Of a DNA stretch of 64,000 nt, positions 49,701-62,619 are shown piece after piece. The stretch is from Spirodela intermedia (Eukaryota > Streptophyta > Magnoliopsida > Alismatales > Araceae). Below the pieces are notes generated by a model. That model was not told the DNA's origin and ran no database searches. It worked only from the letters and a program-made list of their open reading frames with translations. The stretch lies in NCBI GenBank assembly GCA_902729315.2, contig LR746269.1:3606001-3670000 (forward strand). The letters run 5' to 3'. Every line of letters begins with the position of its first letter. The stretch's first letter is position 1. A program made the translations under genes and the position numbers.

Positions 49701-52700
49701 AGAGCCATCACGCAACTTTTAAACTATAACTTTGGAAGATTTAATATTTTAATTAGAGGCTCTCACAAACATATTTTCTAGCATTTCTTCTCGTGATTTC
49801 TATTATCCGGCACACCACAAACAACAGGATCTAATGCATCAGCCATGAGCTTGGAGCTCCAACTTCGTCTGGCAGCCAGCTTTCAGGCAGCAAAACACAA
49901 ATATCTCTTGAATTGGTGCAGCATTGGGTCGATTTGATCAATATTGCTATGTTGACTGACAGAATGTGAGCTTCAAGTGATCCAGTTCTTCAGCTTTATA
50001 TGGGCATGAACAATATCATTTTGCGTTCCATTCAAAAATCAACATTTCCTAAGAGCTACCGTTTGAAAAGTTTATAAAGTCCTTGAATTTCACGTTCTTC
50101 CATCTTCTGGCTCCAACTTAAAGCATTTTTCTGAAAACGGCAAATCAAAAAAATGCAGAGATAACACAGTAAGAAACCTACCGGGTTTGAAGGGAACTAG
50201 ATGTGTAGTTACCCATGAATATTTGTACGTCAAAGGACTCCAGGTCGTCAGTCACATATTCATGTACTTGGAATCATATCTCTACTGCTCCACTGGCCTT
50301 ATTTCTATGTAGGAAATCATGACTCACAGAGATCTTCTGAAAATGAAGCCATGATCCCGAACTTTTTTGTATATGCAATTAAGTTTTTCACTGAGACAAA
50401 TACCTGTTTATTCATATCATTTTGGTAAGAGTTGACCTTTGTTCCAGTAAATAGCTCAGTCCGCATTATTCAGCCCACAATTATTTAAACTTTATTTGGA
50501 CTAGAGGACTCATTGCCAAACATGTAACACTGACAGTATGATACACGGTGTGTATCAACTGCCAAGATTGCCAGAAAACAGCTAATGAACTTGAGACTAA
50601 GGATCACATAATCATTCCCCATCTGTAGCATAGAAGAGATCTCCAGGTGGCTCAAAATTTTATATGGAACTTTCCACGACAGCATGTATGGCAGAGGACA
50701 AGTAATAGGACAGGCTGAGCTCTGAGAAAAGTGTTTGTAAAATCGTCCAACTCTTTCTGTTATGTTACCAACTCGTATGAACTGAAAGCAACATTCTTTT
50801 CGCATTCTGAGATAAAGCAAGAAGCATCATACTGAAAAAAAAAACTTGGCAAAAAAATCACCAAACTTAAACAGACTATCAAAATATTTAAATAACAAAA
50901 TTATTTCCAGTAAGAAAATATTGCAGAGATGTGAAAAGATGCAAAAAAGATGAAACAAAAGGATAAGTATTCATCTTTATGGTGCCTAAGAAACGACCCA
51001 AATGAACAACACACGTAGAATTTATTTAGAGAGCCCTCAAAATCAAAGCATACCTCATCACCATCCCTGCAGTAGCCCCTGAGGAAGCCTTCGCAAACAG
51101 AAGCTTTGGAATTCACATTTACATGTCTATATGGACAATTGGTATTGGTACATAGCCCTGTGAACAGTATGGAACGTCTATGGGTCACTACTTTCATTCT
51201 CATCAGAAGAAATATATAAAACAGCAATATATGTTGCCAAAACAAATAAGAGAAAGTAACCTTCCAAAAAATAAGAGCAATCCGGCATTCTTTCTGGAAT
51301 GACCTACAATAAAAAATATAAAATACATACGTCAAAAACTGCATCTATGAGAAGGATAAAAAGAAGAGAGACAAATCAGATGCTATTAACCTTATGAGTT
51401 AGTTTGCAGTTGGGGCTCGAGCACAACCCTTTTAAGAACTTCGTGCAAATAGCAACTTTTGTTGGGTCATGGATATATGGGCATTTTCCTTCTTCCTTGT
51501 TGCACCTACCAAATCGAGTAAAGAATTGACAATACCGTTGTTTCCTGATGGATCGTAACCTGGCAGTGTGTAAACTCCACCGGATCTTTTCATTTGCCAA
51601 AATGCGAACAAGTTTTTTTGGATCTCGGACAAGCTGATTACCATTGCCAACTCGAACATATCTGCCAAGATTATAGCGAATCAAGTACTTAAACAAATGG
51701 GAAACGTTGGATGGGGTGTATGGGCTAGTGTCGGCTGGGGGTAAGCAACATACTCGTCATTGCCAATTGACAATCTCCTTGGCACAATAGACATCTTCCT
51801 ACCAAGTACAGGCTGTCTCTTAGCAGCCACAGGTGTTTGCTCATCTGCTGCAAGCACAATTATAAAATCAAACTAGTCCTGAAGTTTAAAGTGCCAAGGT
51901 GGTATTTAATCTACTTCTCAGTTCCCAGATGGATAGATTAGCGAAAAAGTATGGCCTAGGAGCCAATCAAATGTATTTAGTCTGCTTTTCTGCTCACATC
52001 TGGGAATTAAATCTGAACTCTCACAGGCAATTCCACAAGTTGTAAGACATTCAAAAAACACAGCACTTTGTATATCGAAAACGAGCACTAGACAATAGAT
52101 GAGGCAAATTAGCAAAGAAGCAAAAGGTCTGAAGTCTTCCTCGTTGACAGACCAAGAAATTTATGTTCCCCAGGTTTTTTACAACTGTTTACGTTGTAAG
52201 CTTCATCTCCAAGCGCAGGAATTGAAATATATATTGATATTAACAATTACTTTTTAATTTTGCCAGTCAACTATCATGAAGATATCTTTTTCATAAAAAA
52301 ACAAACCATTCTAAATGCAAAGTGTCTGAAAAAATATGACCTGGATAGAGTCACATACATTGATGCTTATTTCTACGAATTTAAATACAAAATGTACTGT
52401 TATGGGCACGATTGTAAATAGCCAGACGGAAAAAAGATTGACCAATCAAGGCAATTAGATGTGCATGGTATGTCAATTCTACGAGCCCTTGGTTGTTCTC
52501 TTTATCGTACAATTAGACCATATTCAATGAAGATTTACTATATCAACAACATGGTTTGCTCAAAACATAACAACCTCAATCAAAAGTTATGCAGGATAAT
52601 CCGTTGTGTTATGACAAGTTACACATTCTCTGACAACTTGAAATAAGTTACAATGCCACATTGCGTATACTACAACAGAACCTAGAGATATCGCATTTGT

Positions 52701-55700
52701 TACAATTACTTATTCAAGATCATCCAAAAAATACTGGCAAGGCACTTGCGAAGGAAGAGGACACCCTTTCAGGCAAGGAAATAGAAATAAATGAATCATC
52801 CTCACCCCGTCAAGAGAAAAAAGGAATTCCCGCCCAAAATGTCGAGATCAAAAAAAAAACAATAACAGCTTATTGACAGTGGCAAGTATCCCTAATTAAA
52901 ATAGCACCAGTAGGGAAGGTCAAGAACATGAAATAAATTCTGCACTTCAAAGCATGATTGTCAAAAAACAAAACAACTACAAGACCTACACATTTACATC
53001 AGAACTAGCTGGTTACAATTTGAATGAATACTTTGATCGGTGATGAAAAGCCACCTGGTATTCTAACTAAAGTACGCCTAGATGGATCCATTTTGTAGTG
53101 GATGGCACCAACACAAAAAATACGTTCACCTGGCAATGACACAAAATCCCGTCAGTATTCTAGTCGGGGATGTCCTTGGTAGAAAGTCTTACCATTTCAG
53201 GTCCTCAAATAAGTTGGAGAACCCACAAGAAAAAAAACTCCAAGATTGCAACAGAAGTTTAAGGGAAAGACAGTTATTACTCATGAAGACAAGGTTATCA
53301 CTTGCCCTATGTTGGCAGAGCTGAATACCAAAAGCTGACTTACACTGCGAACTATTTTCTTTTTTCACAATAGCATCAGTAAAAGCTGTCCCTTTTTGCT
53401 TCCTTTTCTTCCTCTCATGTTCTACGATGGCTGATGCCACTTCCTGAAATAAAGACCTCAGTATTTACCAATACTCGACAAATCAAAGAGAACGTTTAGC
53501 TCAAAATAAAAATGCCGTTTCAGATGTTTCATCACAGTAATGACTTATAAGCTACTTGAACATCCCGTCAAGATGAAAAACAGAGTTCATAATGCAAGAG
53601 AAATTGGTACATGTGAAAAAAGGTAATAAACGTCAAATAAGAGAAATTGTCCCAAAATTTATTATGGACCCTTAACAGAAAAAATGAGTTTCAATCGTGA
53701 GAAGAACAGTTAAATCTCAAAGATAAATGCATAAAGTTTGAACCACACAAAAGGTCAAATAAAGGGATGCAAAATAGTGAGTTCATAGTGAATGTTTCAT
53801 ACTTTGTCTCATTGGACTTGTGGTGAATACTCAAAGAGTACAATCCTGTTTTCTGCCCCAAGGATAAATTTGATCTTTCTTTGCACAAACCCTCATGGTT
53901 CCAGAGACAACAAATGTGTTCATAAATTTCTTAATAATATACGCTACTGGAAAAAAGCACGGAATTAAAACATTTCACTAGCTAAAATGAAATTATAGAA
54001 ACAAAAAAATCATTTTAAAAGATATATTTATAAAAAGTTCTACAAATTTTTCGCAAAAATTATAGAAAATTCTTTGAATTATGGTTGCAACATAATAATT
54101 GGTGCAGAGTACGGACCCTAGTATATTATAAAAAATTATGGATAAAGCTACCCACATCTTTCCATTTCAGCTAATAGTACATCCATTAATTCACACACAT
54201 TTTTTAGTCGAACTATGTTAATCAATTAGCCAGCCGCCTCATCTTGCTGTAAGAAAAGCCCTAACACACCTTCGTACGTCCCAGATGCTCAGAAGAACAA
54301 AAAAAGTAAAAATGAAAGAGAAACAAGAGATCATTCAACAGCAGCATATTTGTTGCAGATGGGACCTAAAACAGTTTCTGTTAACAGAACAAGAGAAAGG
54401 GAAAATCTATTGAAAAAGTAAGCCACAAAAACCTGCTGACCTCACTGGTCTTCCTTGAGCGCTTCTCCATGGACTTAGACCATTTCAAGCTAGACCCACC
54501 AATATTTCGCACCCCAGACATTTTTAGAGAAAATCCATTATTTGATATTGTATAACCGGCATTCTTCTGTCTCAAGAGCCGCAACTTTCTATTGAAAGAG
54601 GCACAGCAATATACAGATCACAATAAACTTAAGAAAATAACATACGTAGACTACTGATGGAAGGACCAAAAAAAAAAACTTCTCAAAAAACCACATACCT
54701 GACCAATAATGAGGGATGCTTATCCAAATATGAACCCTTAGCAAAAACACTACCACAGTATGCAGTCCTTTTCCATGGAAAAAGGTAGGGCAGAACCTTC
54801 CGATGCTTCAAGAGATTAGAACCTCCAGTATTTTCCGACTGTTTCCCATTCAATGTCCAAACAAGAGAAAATCTTGATGATTTATACGTCTTTGCCATCA
54901 CTACAAGGATATCACCTCATTAGAGATTTAATCGAATATTAGGGAATGTTTTAAGAAGAATTTTTCTATTAAAACTAAATAATTTACAGGATTGTGATAA
55001 TGTACATCAAGGTACTCAAACATACACAACTAAAGGAAAAAAACATGAAAAAAGTATCAGAAGCCCTCCTATATGAAGAAGGATGAGCCAAAGAAATCGT
55101 TAAACCTCAAAGAAGGATGAGGAACAAAACACAAACCTCTTTCAAGTCTAGTTTTACAAGACTCTTTGGCACCAATCTTCAAGGAAGCCATTTTGGAAGA
55201 TCCATGGAACTTCTGTGCATCACTGTCTGAGGATGACGTGTCCCGAATTAGTTTGTTTCTGTTCCTCCTATAATGGAAGACAAGGGGTCTCAGAGATAAT
55301 GCTGGATCCTCAGTTGTATGAACGGATGCACTATTGGCATCAGTCCCTGCAGCAAGAGCCAACTGACTTGAGCTATGCTTTATTTGTGCCGTTTCCTTTT
55401 CAAATAAAATGCTAGCATTTGCAGCCACAATGTTGGTGCGATTCTCTTCTTTTACTTCAAAATGTTGAGTCTCAGCAGATGAAGAGGCAAGTTCTTCTGT
55501 GCCAGGTTCACAAGGAGGATCCTCCATCAGTACACGAGAGCAACTCAAAGAAGGATAGGCTAACTTGCTGTTGAGAGGCAAAGGAGGTGTTTTGGGCCTT
55601 TCCAGAAAACTGCTCATGGTCCCTGCACTCTTAATGTTTAATCTATCCATACTGTCAACCTTATCCTCAATGCTGATATTTTTACTTTTTTCAGGCCCAG

Positions 55701-58700
55701 TTATTTGCTTCAAGGCAGATTGCGCAAAATATGAATGCGATGAAGGGATGACTGATGGTGATTTTCTTATGAGGCTATTGCCTTTGCGTATATAGGAACT
55801 GTGAATCTTTGTGAGCTTCTTAGGTGATTGCCGTGGCAAGGAAGGACCACTTGGCCACTTCAGCTTCCCGGGAGCTATTGAGACAGCAAGGTTTTCAGTT
55901 CGGTGCCATGTATTGTGTCTTGTACTGTTGGATGGAGGTTTCTTGAAAGACCTTGCACTTTGACTTGTCTGGCGGGGATACATCTTTGACATTCCAGGCT
56001 TCTGACCCACTTTCCTACTGGTTAACCTTTCTTTACCTGTTGCACAATGACTAGAACTTAAATGCTTTTCTATCTCCCTTGTAGGCTGAGGCTGTGTCTT
56101 CTCAGAAAATAATGCATCTGAGTTCCCCCTGTCTCTAGCTTCTGATTCAGATGCCTTGGGATCAAACAGGGAATCATTTCTTCTCATAGATTCCTCTTCC
56201 ATTTTTTCAACAGTGCTACCATGGTGATTATTAATGTCATCTAGGGGATCACAAAATGCCTGTCCCAATTCTTTCAGGCACAATTCTTCTCTCATAGGAG
56301 AACCATTTTCAGAGGCAGCAAGTGCAAAAGGTTGCACCCCCTCATCAACATGTCCAGCTGTTATACTGTCAACCGAACAATGAACCTGCTGAGCCATTGA
56401 ATTGGTGGATTGAGGAACTACATCCTCAATTCGCAGATGGAGACCATTAGCTTCACATCCATTCACTACCATCAGCAAGCTGGGATCCAAAATTCTATCC
56501 TGAGCTTGAATGGGCAACACATGCACACCTGTGCCCATCTTTTCCATCTCTCCTGTCGCTACACTAGCATTCAGAGAATTTTCTCTGTCATGGAAATTCA
56601 TAGCTAATTCCTCCACTTTCCTACCATACACGGTATCTGGAGAAGAAATCACACAGGGATCAGATAAATGAATACTACTTTCAGAGCTCTCTCTACAGGT
56701 TATGTTGTCTTCTCCCCCAGCATCCTCACATTGGTCCAGGCTTCCCCTGCTCTCAACCGCTCCTACAGCAGAATTTACCTTACTGGTACCTTTTATAATA
56801 TCAGCTCTTATTGGAACTACGTCATTTGAAGGTGATGTTGCTTTGGTAACTTCAAGGTGTTCTAGTGCCATTGTTCCTTGAGAAGAAAACATTAAACTCG
56901 GCCTAACAGCAACGGAAGTTTCTGCTTTCTTCAATAAGACTGGATGAGTTGAACCACAGAGAGGACTGGTCAAAGTAATCACCTCCTGACCTTTCCCCTG
57001 AAACATCGCATCCGTGTGAGTGGGAGTCTGCATTGAACCATTACGAGCACCAACTAAATGCCCTTTATCCTCACAATCAGAAGCTGACTCAGGACCAGAG
57101 TGGACTTTTGCTTCTTCAAGGCTCTCCTGGTAGACTTCATTTCGTAGGGTATTATCATGCACTTCCATAAAGTTATGACCATTACTTGTGGAATTTGATG
57201 ATGATCCCCAGTGGAGTTCTTGGGATTGCACTGGATCCTTGAAAGGACTGTTTGCCGAGAGTATTTCACAAATTTGTTGCGTTGGATGAGAATCAAGCAA
57301 AGATGGAAAAAGAGTGTCCTCTTCCATATCCCTTCTCCCCATCACTTTCCCGTCTAGTAATCCCACTGATGCAGAGTCCTTCCGATCAGAAGAGTGTGAT
57401 AGAACGTTTACACGACTATCTTCCAAATTTTTCAAGATTATGCTTGAAGAATCTGGAGCCGACAACACCTTAGTTGTTTCAGAAGATTTGATATTATTTT
57501 TCCCATCTTCCAGATGGTTCTGCTTCAAATGGGAACTTGATATTGACTCATGTCCAGTTTCCTTCAAAGGCTCTATTTCCTTAGCAGAATCATGGGATGA
57601 TGCTTGGCCCTTGCAAATCTCATTCAACTGATCCACACCAACTAAAGGAGCAACAGAAGCAGCGAGTTTCTTTTTCTTATTTCCCTTGGGAACTTTCTTC
57701 TTCAGTGTACTTGTTGCACTTGTAGAAATCAACTCATCAGACTTCACCACACTTCTTGATGGATCAAATTCGTCAATTGCTTTTCCATTAGATATTTCCA
57801 TAACGTTTTCACCCTCAACACACTCAACTACAGAGACTGATGTGTCCAAGATCTTCTCCAACACTTTTTTCTTAGAGGCAGCCTTCTCAGTGACCAAGGT
57901 ACCCTTTTTCACCTTCTTCATGGTGATTCTTGAGCCAGAAACATTTTCACCAATAGTTAACTCAGCATCAGAGGAATTAATTATGGTAACTGCAGTCATT
58001 TTTTCCTCAGGACATTTTTCAGCAATCGTCATCCCTTGGGAACGATTCTTGCAGATTGTTGGAGTAGGTTTTCCAGTGGCCTTGACTTTCCCAACCAGGA
58101 TTTCCTTTTCCATATTCCTCTGAATGTTACATTTAGACACATCAACATTTTGGGGAGATGCAAGCTTATCACCCATTAGATTAGCAGAGTTCTGTGCAAC
58201 GTCTGATGGGCTCATCGTCATATTTCCCACTCTGTTTCTAGAGGTTCTCGGGCTGTCGAGCTTTTTATCAAGACTCTTCACTGTGCCGCTCGATGAGAGA
58301 GAAACCCTGTTCTTCACATTGTTCTTGGGTCTCCTCTGTTTGTTTGGCTTTATCTCTGGATTCAGGTTTGCAGAGATATTTCCAACATCCTTCAACTTAT
58401 GAGTTCCTGTGGCAGCAGCTTCACCGTCAAGGTTCCTGGGGGTGGCAGTACCTGAGAAGGCTGATGCATCCCAAGCCACATTTCTCCCAGTGCAGAGAGC
58501 TTCTCCAGTTATCAGATTTGGCATGGATGGAAGCGGGGTAGCTGCAATTTCCTTGGCCAGTACCACATTAGATTTGAACGAGACGTCAAGCTCCACGGAG
58601 TCATCCATCCTGCTCTGGCTGAACTCAGAAGATGCTGAAGGCTGGTAATCAAGCAAAGGCGAGGCAGCTGACTTCATCTTGTGTCCACGTTTCCTTTTCC

Positions 58701-59757
58701 AGTTGGGTTTCCCGAATTGAAGTCTGGATAGAATGCTGGGCTTCTGCTGTGGTGATCTCCTCGGAAGAGAATGAACCCCTTCTTCCCACCGAAACCTATC
58801 ATAATGGCCTCTACTGGTGAAATGATTCTCTTTAATGATGTAATTTCCATTCAAATCTAGATTTCGGGATTCCGTCGTCAAGCTAGTCCTTATCATCTCC
58901 ATCTTGGAACGAGAATGGCCAGCAGAAGATGTAACCTCTGACAACAGGCGAGGGAGGGAAGGAGCTGCATCTCCTTGCTCCGCTGCAAGAATGTACGAGG
59001 ATCGAAGAGAAGAATCGGCATCCCCTCGCCGGAGATCATCGCAGGGATCGCGACAACGCCAACTGACAGATGCCCCTGAATCGATTCTTCTCTGTTCCTT
59101 ATCTTCAATTAGGCCCAAGAAAGAGCCCTTCCCTAGAGCAAATTCTTCCTCCCATCGGGGCCTCTTCCTACCCGAATTTCCAACCTTTCTTGACACGTCT
59201 CCAACCTCTCTCAACTCCATGGCATCATATCCCCGCCACCCGTCATGGTGGAACCCTCGTCCCTCCTCGAACACTCCGACTCTCTCCCGCTTGACGTCGT
59301 TTTGGATAAACACATCGCCAACGGAGCGGCAGTGGTCCTGATGTAACCGCGGGGCATCCCGGAGATCATTATGGAAGAAGACACGCTCGGAAACCCTAAT
59401 TGAAGGCATGGGCAGCTGAGGGGCCTTGAAGACCATATGCTCCGAGGGACTGACGGGCGGGATGAAGCGGCTATGGTCGGGGAGATGGCCGGAAGAGGGG
59501 GTATAGGAGACGTACAGGAGGCTGCCGTCGTCGGGGCGGCGATGTAGCTGCTGGTGGTGGTGGTGGGCGGTTGGCTGAGGGGGCACTACCGCGGGGAGAG
59601 GCTGCGAGGCCAAAGAGACGTGGGACTCACGCCTGGTAGCATCCCGGGCCAGGAAGGTAGGTGCCGGCGGTAGCGGCGGCAGCCGGGGGGGGAGAGGCGT
59701 GTACCTGCTGCTTTGCCCATGGATGTGGTAGAGGTGATGCTGTTGACGGCGATCCAT
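46798..59757 (-). CDS. C3H7: Giant five-finger CCCH zinc-finger protein (C3H7/ZC3H3-like)
   Basis: Exons in gene order: 59757-55137, 54900-54699, 54588-54441, 53443-53344, 53129-53055, 51847-51754, 51661-51391, 51303-51261, 51157-51054, 47229-46798; phases join to 2029 aa. The C-terminus has five tandem C3H fingers: Cys1791-His1811 (x8,x6,x3), Cys1819-His1836, Cys1846-His1863, Cys1873-His1891 and Cys1895-His1914 (x8,x5,x3). This array and the preceding ERIF..GAIHYKMDPSRRTL block match Arabidopsis C3H7 and resemble animal ZC3H3, a nuclear protein in mRNA polyadenylation and export; an RNA role here is inferred. Exon 1 alone encodes 1540 residues, Ser/Lys/Glu-rich and probably disordered, with basic clusters that may be nuclear localisation signals. 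An acidic run (LDDNDDGDDDDND) lies near the C-terminus. I chose MDRRQQHHLYH as start. The symbol reflects family only. Confidence 0.85.
47230..51053 (-). other. 3.8-kb last intron of the CCCH gene
   Basis: Splits the fourth zinc finger, between RDGDE and CRKKH. The interior is AT-rich. Plus-strand frames at 48290-48583 and 49539-49781 have no recognisable domain, no transposon motif was found, and I see no nested gene. Confidence 0.6.
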
Positions 59758-60033
59758 CGGCGACTCCTCTCTCTCTCCTCCGAAGATCTCCCCGTCCTCT
59801 CCTCTCCACTCTCTCTTTCCCCCTCTGCCCCGTATCTCTGTCGTCGTCCGAAGGGAGGAAGGGAAGAGGGAGAGAGGGAGAGAGACGGAGACGGAGACGG
59901 CTTCTCCAGGGCACCACCACCGGGGGAAGTTGATCTGGCCACAAGAGGGAACAAGATTAGGACGCGCCGCCGCATACGCCCGCATGACGTTGGTGCTAAC
60001 CGCATATTAGGATCCCAGAAGCTGTTGGGATGA
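59758..60033 (-). promoter_or_regulatory. Leader and proximal promoter of the CCCH gene
   Basis: GC-rich with a long CTCTCT/GAGA run on the minus strand (about 59760-59900). The reading frame stays open without a stop up to an ATG at 59985, so a 76-residue N-terminal extension is formally possible. Its Arg/Ser/Pro-rich composition and the CT tracts look like untranslated leader instead. No clear TATA box was found. Confidence 0.5.
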
Positions 60034-60420
60034 AATCATGCATACATCCTTGGGATATTTTTATTTAATTATTTGTCCCCTATCTTTGCTAAATAAAGGA
60101 CGAGTAACGACTATTTTAAGAGAAATTCTCCAATTAATCTCGTACGACTGTTAATTTGCATCGGTGATTTTGGGGGGGGTAGGACTATTACTGCTGATTT
60201 TGCGGGACTCAGCATTATCCATCATCCTCATTATCGTCCTATATATATCCAGTCAAGAATAATTCCTAACACTGGAGAATCAATAATAGAACAATAACAT
60301 TCTACCGTGCTTATGTTTACAACAAATAGACCAACAACGAGAAAGTCAACTATGTGCCAAATAGTAATAATGTTATGCGCTAAATGAGAAAATAAGAATA
60401 TAAACATTGCTTTAAAATCA

Positions 60421-60690
60421 AAGCATGTAGAAGAAGCCTTAGAGGTTGAGAATTTGATTTTTGGCATGATTGAATAGTTTAATCAGCTTGAGAAAGGTAA
60501 AACTTGGGCATTAGTTGCTAAGAAGTCTGAAATATCTATGATAGGAATTGTGTATCTTCAAAAATAAATTAAGTAAAATATCTATGAGGAAACTTATAAA
60601 CCAATAGCTATACTAGATTCAATCAAAATTCTATTAGCTTATCCTTATCATAGAAGTATCATGTTATATCAAATGAATGTAAATAGTGTT
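60421..60690 (+). pseudogene. Copia reverse transcriptase remnant
   Basis: In one plus frame it reads HVEEALEVENLIFGM, then (after a stop) FNQLEKGKTWALVAKK, and further ETYKPIAILDSIKILLAYPY and LYQMNV. These match, in order, the EEAL..W, W.LV, E(T)F.PVA.LESIRILLA and QMDV blocks at the start of copia reverse transcriptase. Several stops and a shift show it is dead. No LTRs were found nearby. Confidence 0.7.
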
Positions 60691-62428
60691 AGGTTTTATA
60701 TCGCATGCATTACCAAGATGAGGAGTGAATTGGTAAGTTTCTATTGTTCCTTTTCTCTCCTAAATTTGCACTTTTATGAGATGCTAAACTTAGGCTAATA
60801 CTAAGGTATTTCACACAATTTCTATAGTAGTTTGGTTGCTAGACCTACACTTGCATTTTCTGCAGCTCCCTTGGGTTTCACTAATGCCTTTGTAAAATTC
60901 TTATTGAGTTATAACCTTCAGTAGCCTTACAAATTAGATTTTAAAGCTCTTGTAAACTCAAGAATCCTCCCTAGAAACATCTTATTTCATAACGAGTTCT
61001 AGGGGAATTGACAATATTGAAATATTCAATTTAGTATTATTTTGATGATAGTAAATGTAGATAAGATCAATAATTAAATTGAACTAATTATGGACTGGTC
61101 AGGTTGAACTGTTAATTATATTTGACTAATTAAGATCAATAATGAGCACTAACTTATTAGGTGTGATATATGACCAATTATTTCTTATTTATGAGTATGA
61201 ATTTAGTTGAATATAAATTGAAAACAACCCAAAGTAATAATGTTAAATATCAAAATAAGAATTCAAGGAATCCATTTGGCTCTCATAATCTTGAAATCTA
61301 GAATTTGATGATTTTATTGCTTAAAATTATTACATTGTTTATCATTGTGAAAAATATTCATATTTATAGAAAATTACCATTGACAAAAGGGTAATGATCA
61401 ACACATCAAAATAATAAAAACTTACTAGTTAAGATATGGGTATGAAAGCCTAATTGATATTCTAAATGCCCATCATGCTAAGTCATCATTTTTAGCTATT
61501 ATTGATATCAATTTAATCCAAGTTGTTTACTCAACTTAGGATTTTTAGCATATTGATAAAAAAAATTAAAAATCAATTATCATAAGTAATTGAAGTTATT
61601 AGTGTTCAAATTGGGATCCTGATTGTGTTTATTTAATATTTGTGATTTATTTATTTATTTTGTATTAATTCTAATATGAAAATTTATACTTTATTTTGAA
61701 ATATATTATTAGTTATCTTTTGATGGTAATGGATTCCTATTAGACTTGCTCAAACCAGTAAACTTCAGATATTTATATTGATGATTAATCGTCATATGTA
61801 TTGGTTTCTCTCTAATGATATCTGAAGCTTTGTATTGGTTTCTAAAACAACAAAAAATAGAAATATTTTCAAATCGAATTTCTTTATAAATTCAGCACCT
61901 CTGCAATGAGTAATGAGCTCCAAATCATCATCTCTTACCCCTCTACCATCTAAAGATCGTCTTGATTTTTTCTACAAAAATATAAATACAAATTTGAGCA
62001 ATCTTTGAAGCTTGGTCAAACCAAAAGAAAGCAGAAAGCTGAGAAGTGAAAGTACACTCATATAAGTTCTTTGTCAACTTGATTCAAGTACTAAATTCTT
62101 CTACATAGATAATTTTTCCCATATGAAGATGAAAAGAATTAAACACTATTCATTATCCTCTATAGCGAATCTCTAAATGCACTCCAAGGGAATGTCATCA
62201 TCAAAAAATACTGCATAGTGAAAGTTCTCATTATTTTTGTAGGAAAGATGTGCCAAAATGTTTATTGAGTTATTCAGTAGAGTTGGTCCCTATAATCAGC
62301 AATGGGACTCCTAAAGGGGTGAATTTAAAAGGAAATTTTGGAGTGAAATTTGACGAGAGCTTAGCCTTGAAGTCAATGGTTGCGATTGTTAAATAATTAA
62401 TTTAGCAGAACTCAAGAATGAAGTATTC

Positions 62429-62619
62429 CTACAAGGTTCACATGTATTTTTGGAGTTTAACATATAAGTGTGAGATGTAACATCAATTAAATCACTTGGA
62501 ATTTTGATATGTGATTCAGTACAATAGACTCTTTTAGACTCTTCTACAAGGTTCACATGTATTTTTGGAGTTTAACATATAAGTGTGAGATGTAACATCA
62601 ATTAAATCACTTGGAATTT
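62429..62619 (+). repeat. Perfect 76-bp direct repeat with 39-bp spacer
   Basis: The unit starting CTACAAGGTTCACATG and ending CACTTGGAATTT occurs at 62429-62504 and again at 62544-62619 with no mismatch visible (period 115 bp). Perfect identity in a decayed AT-rich region implies a recent duplication or an assembly artefact. Confidence 0.9.

Noticed and set aside
49539-49781. 80-codon plus-strand ORF in the last CCCH intron with a CSECLDMAT stretch resembling a DUF26 (Cys-rich kinase) motif
   Set aside because: Only one short motif-like segment; the expected further cysteines and flanking exons are missing.
59713-60033. Plus-strand ORFs over the CCCH leader
   Set aside because: Antisense of CT/GA-rich leader; Arg/Glu-rich low-complexity translations without family support.
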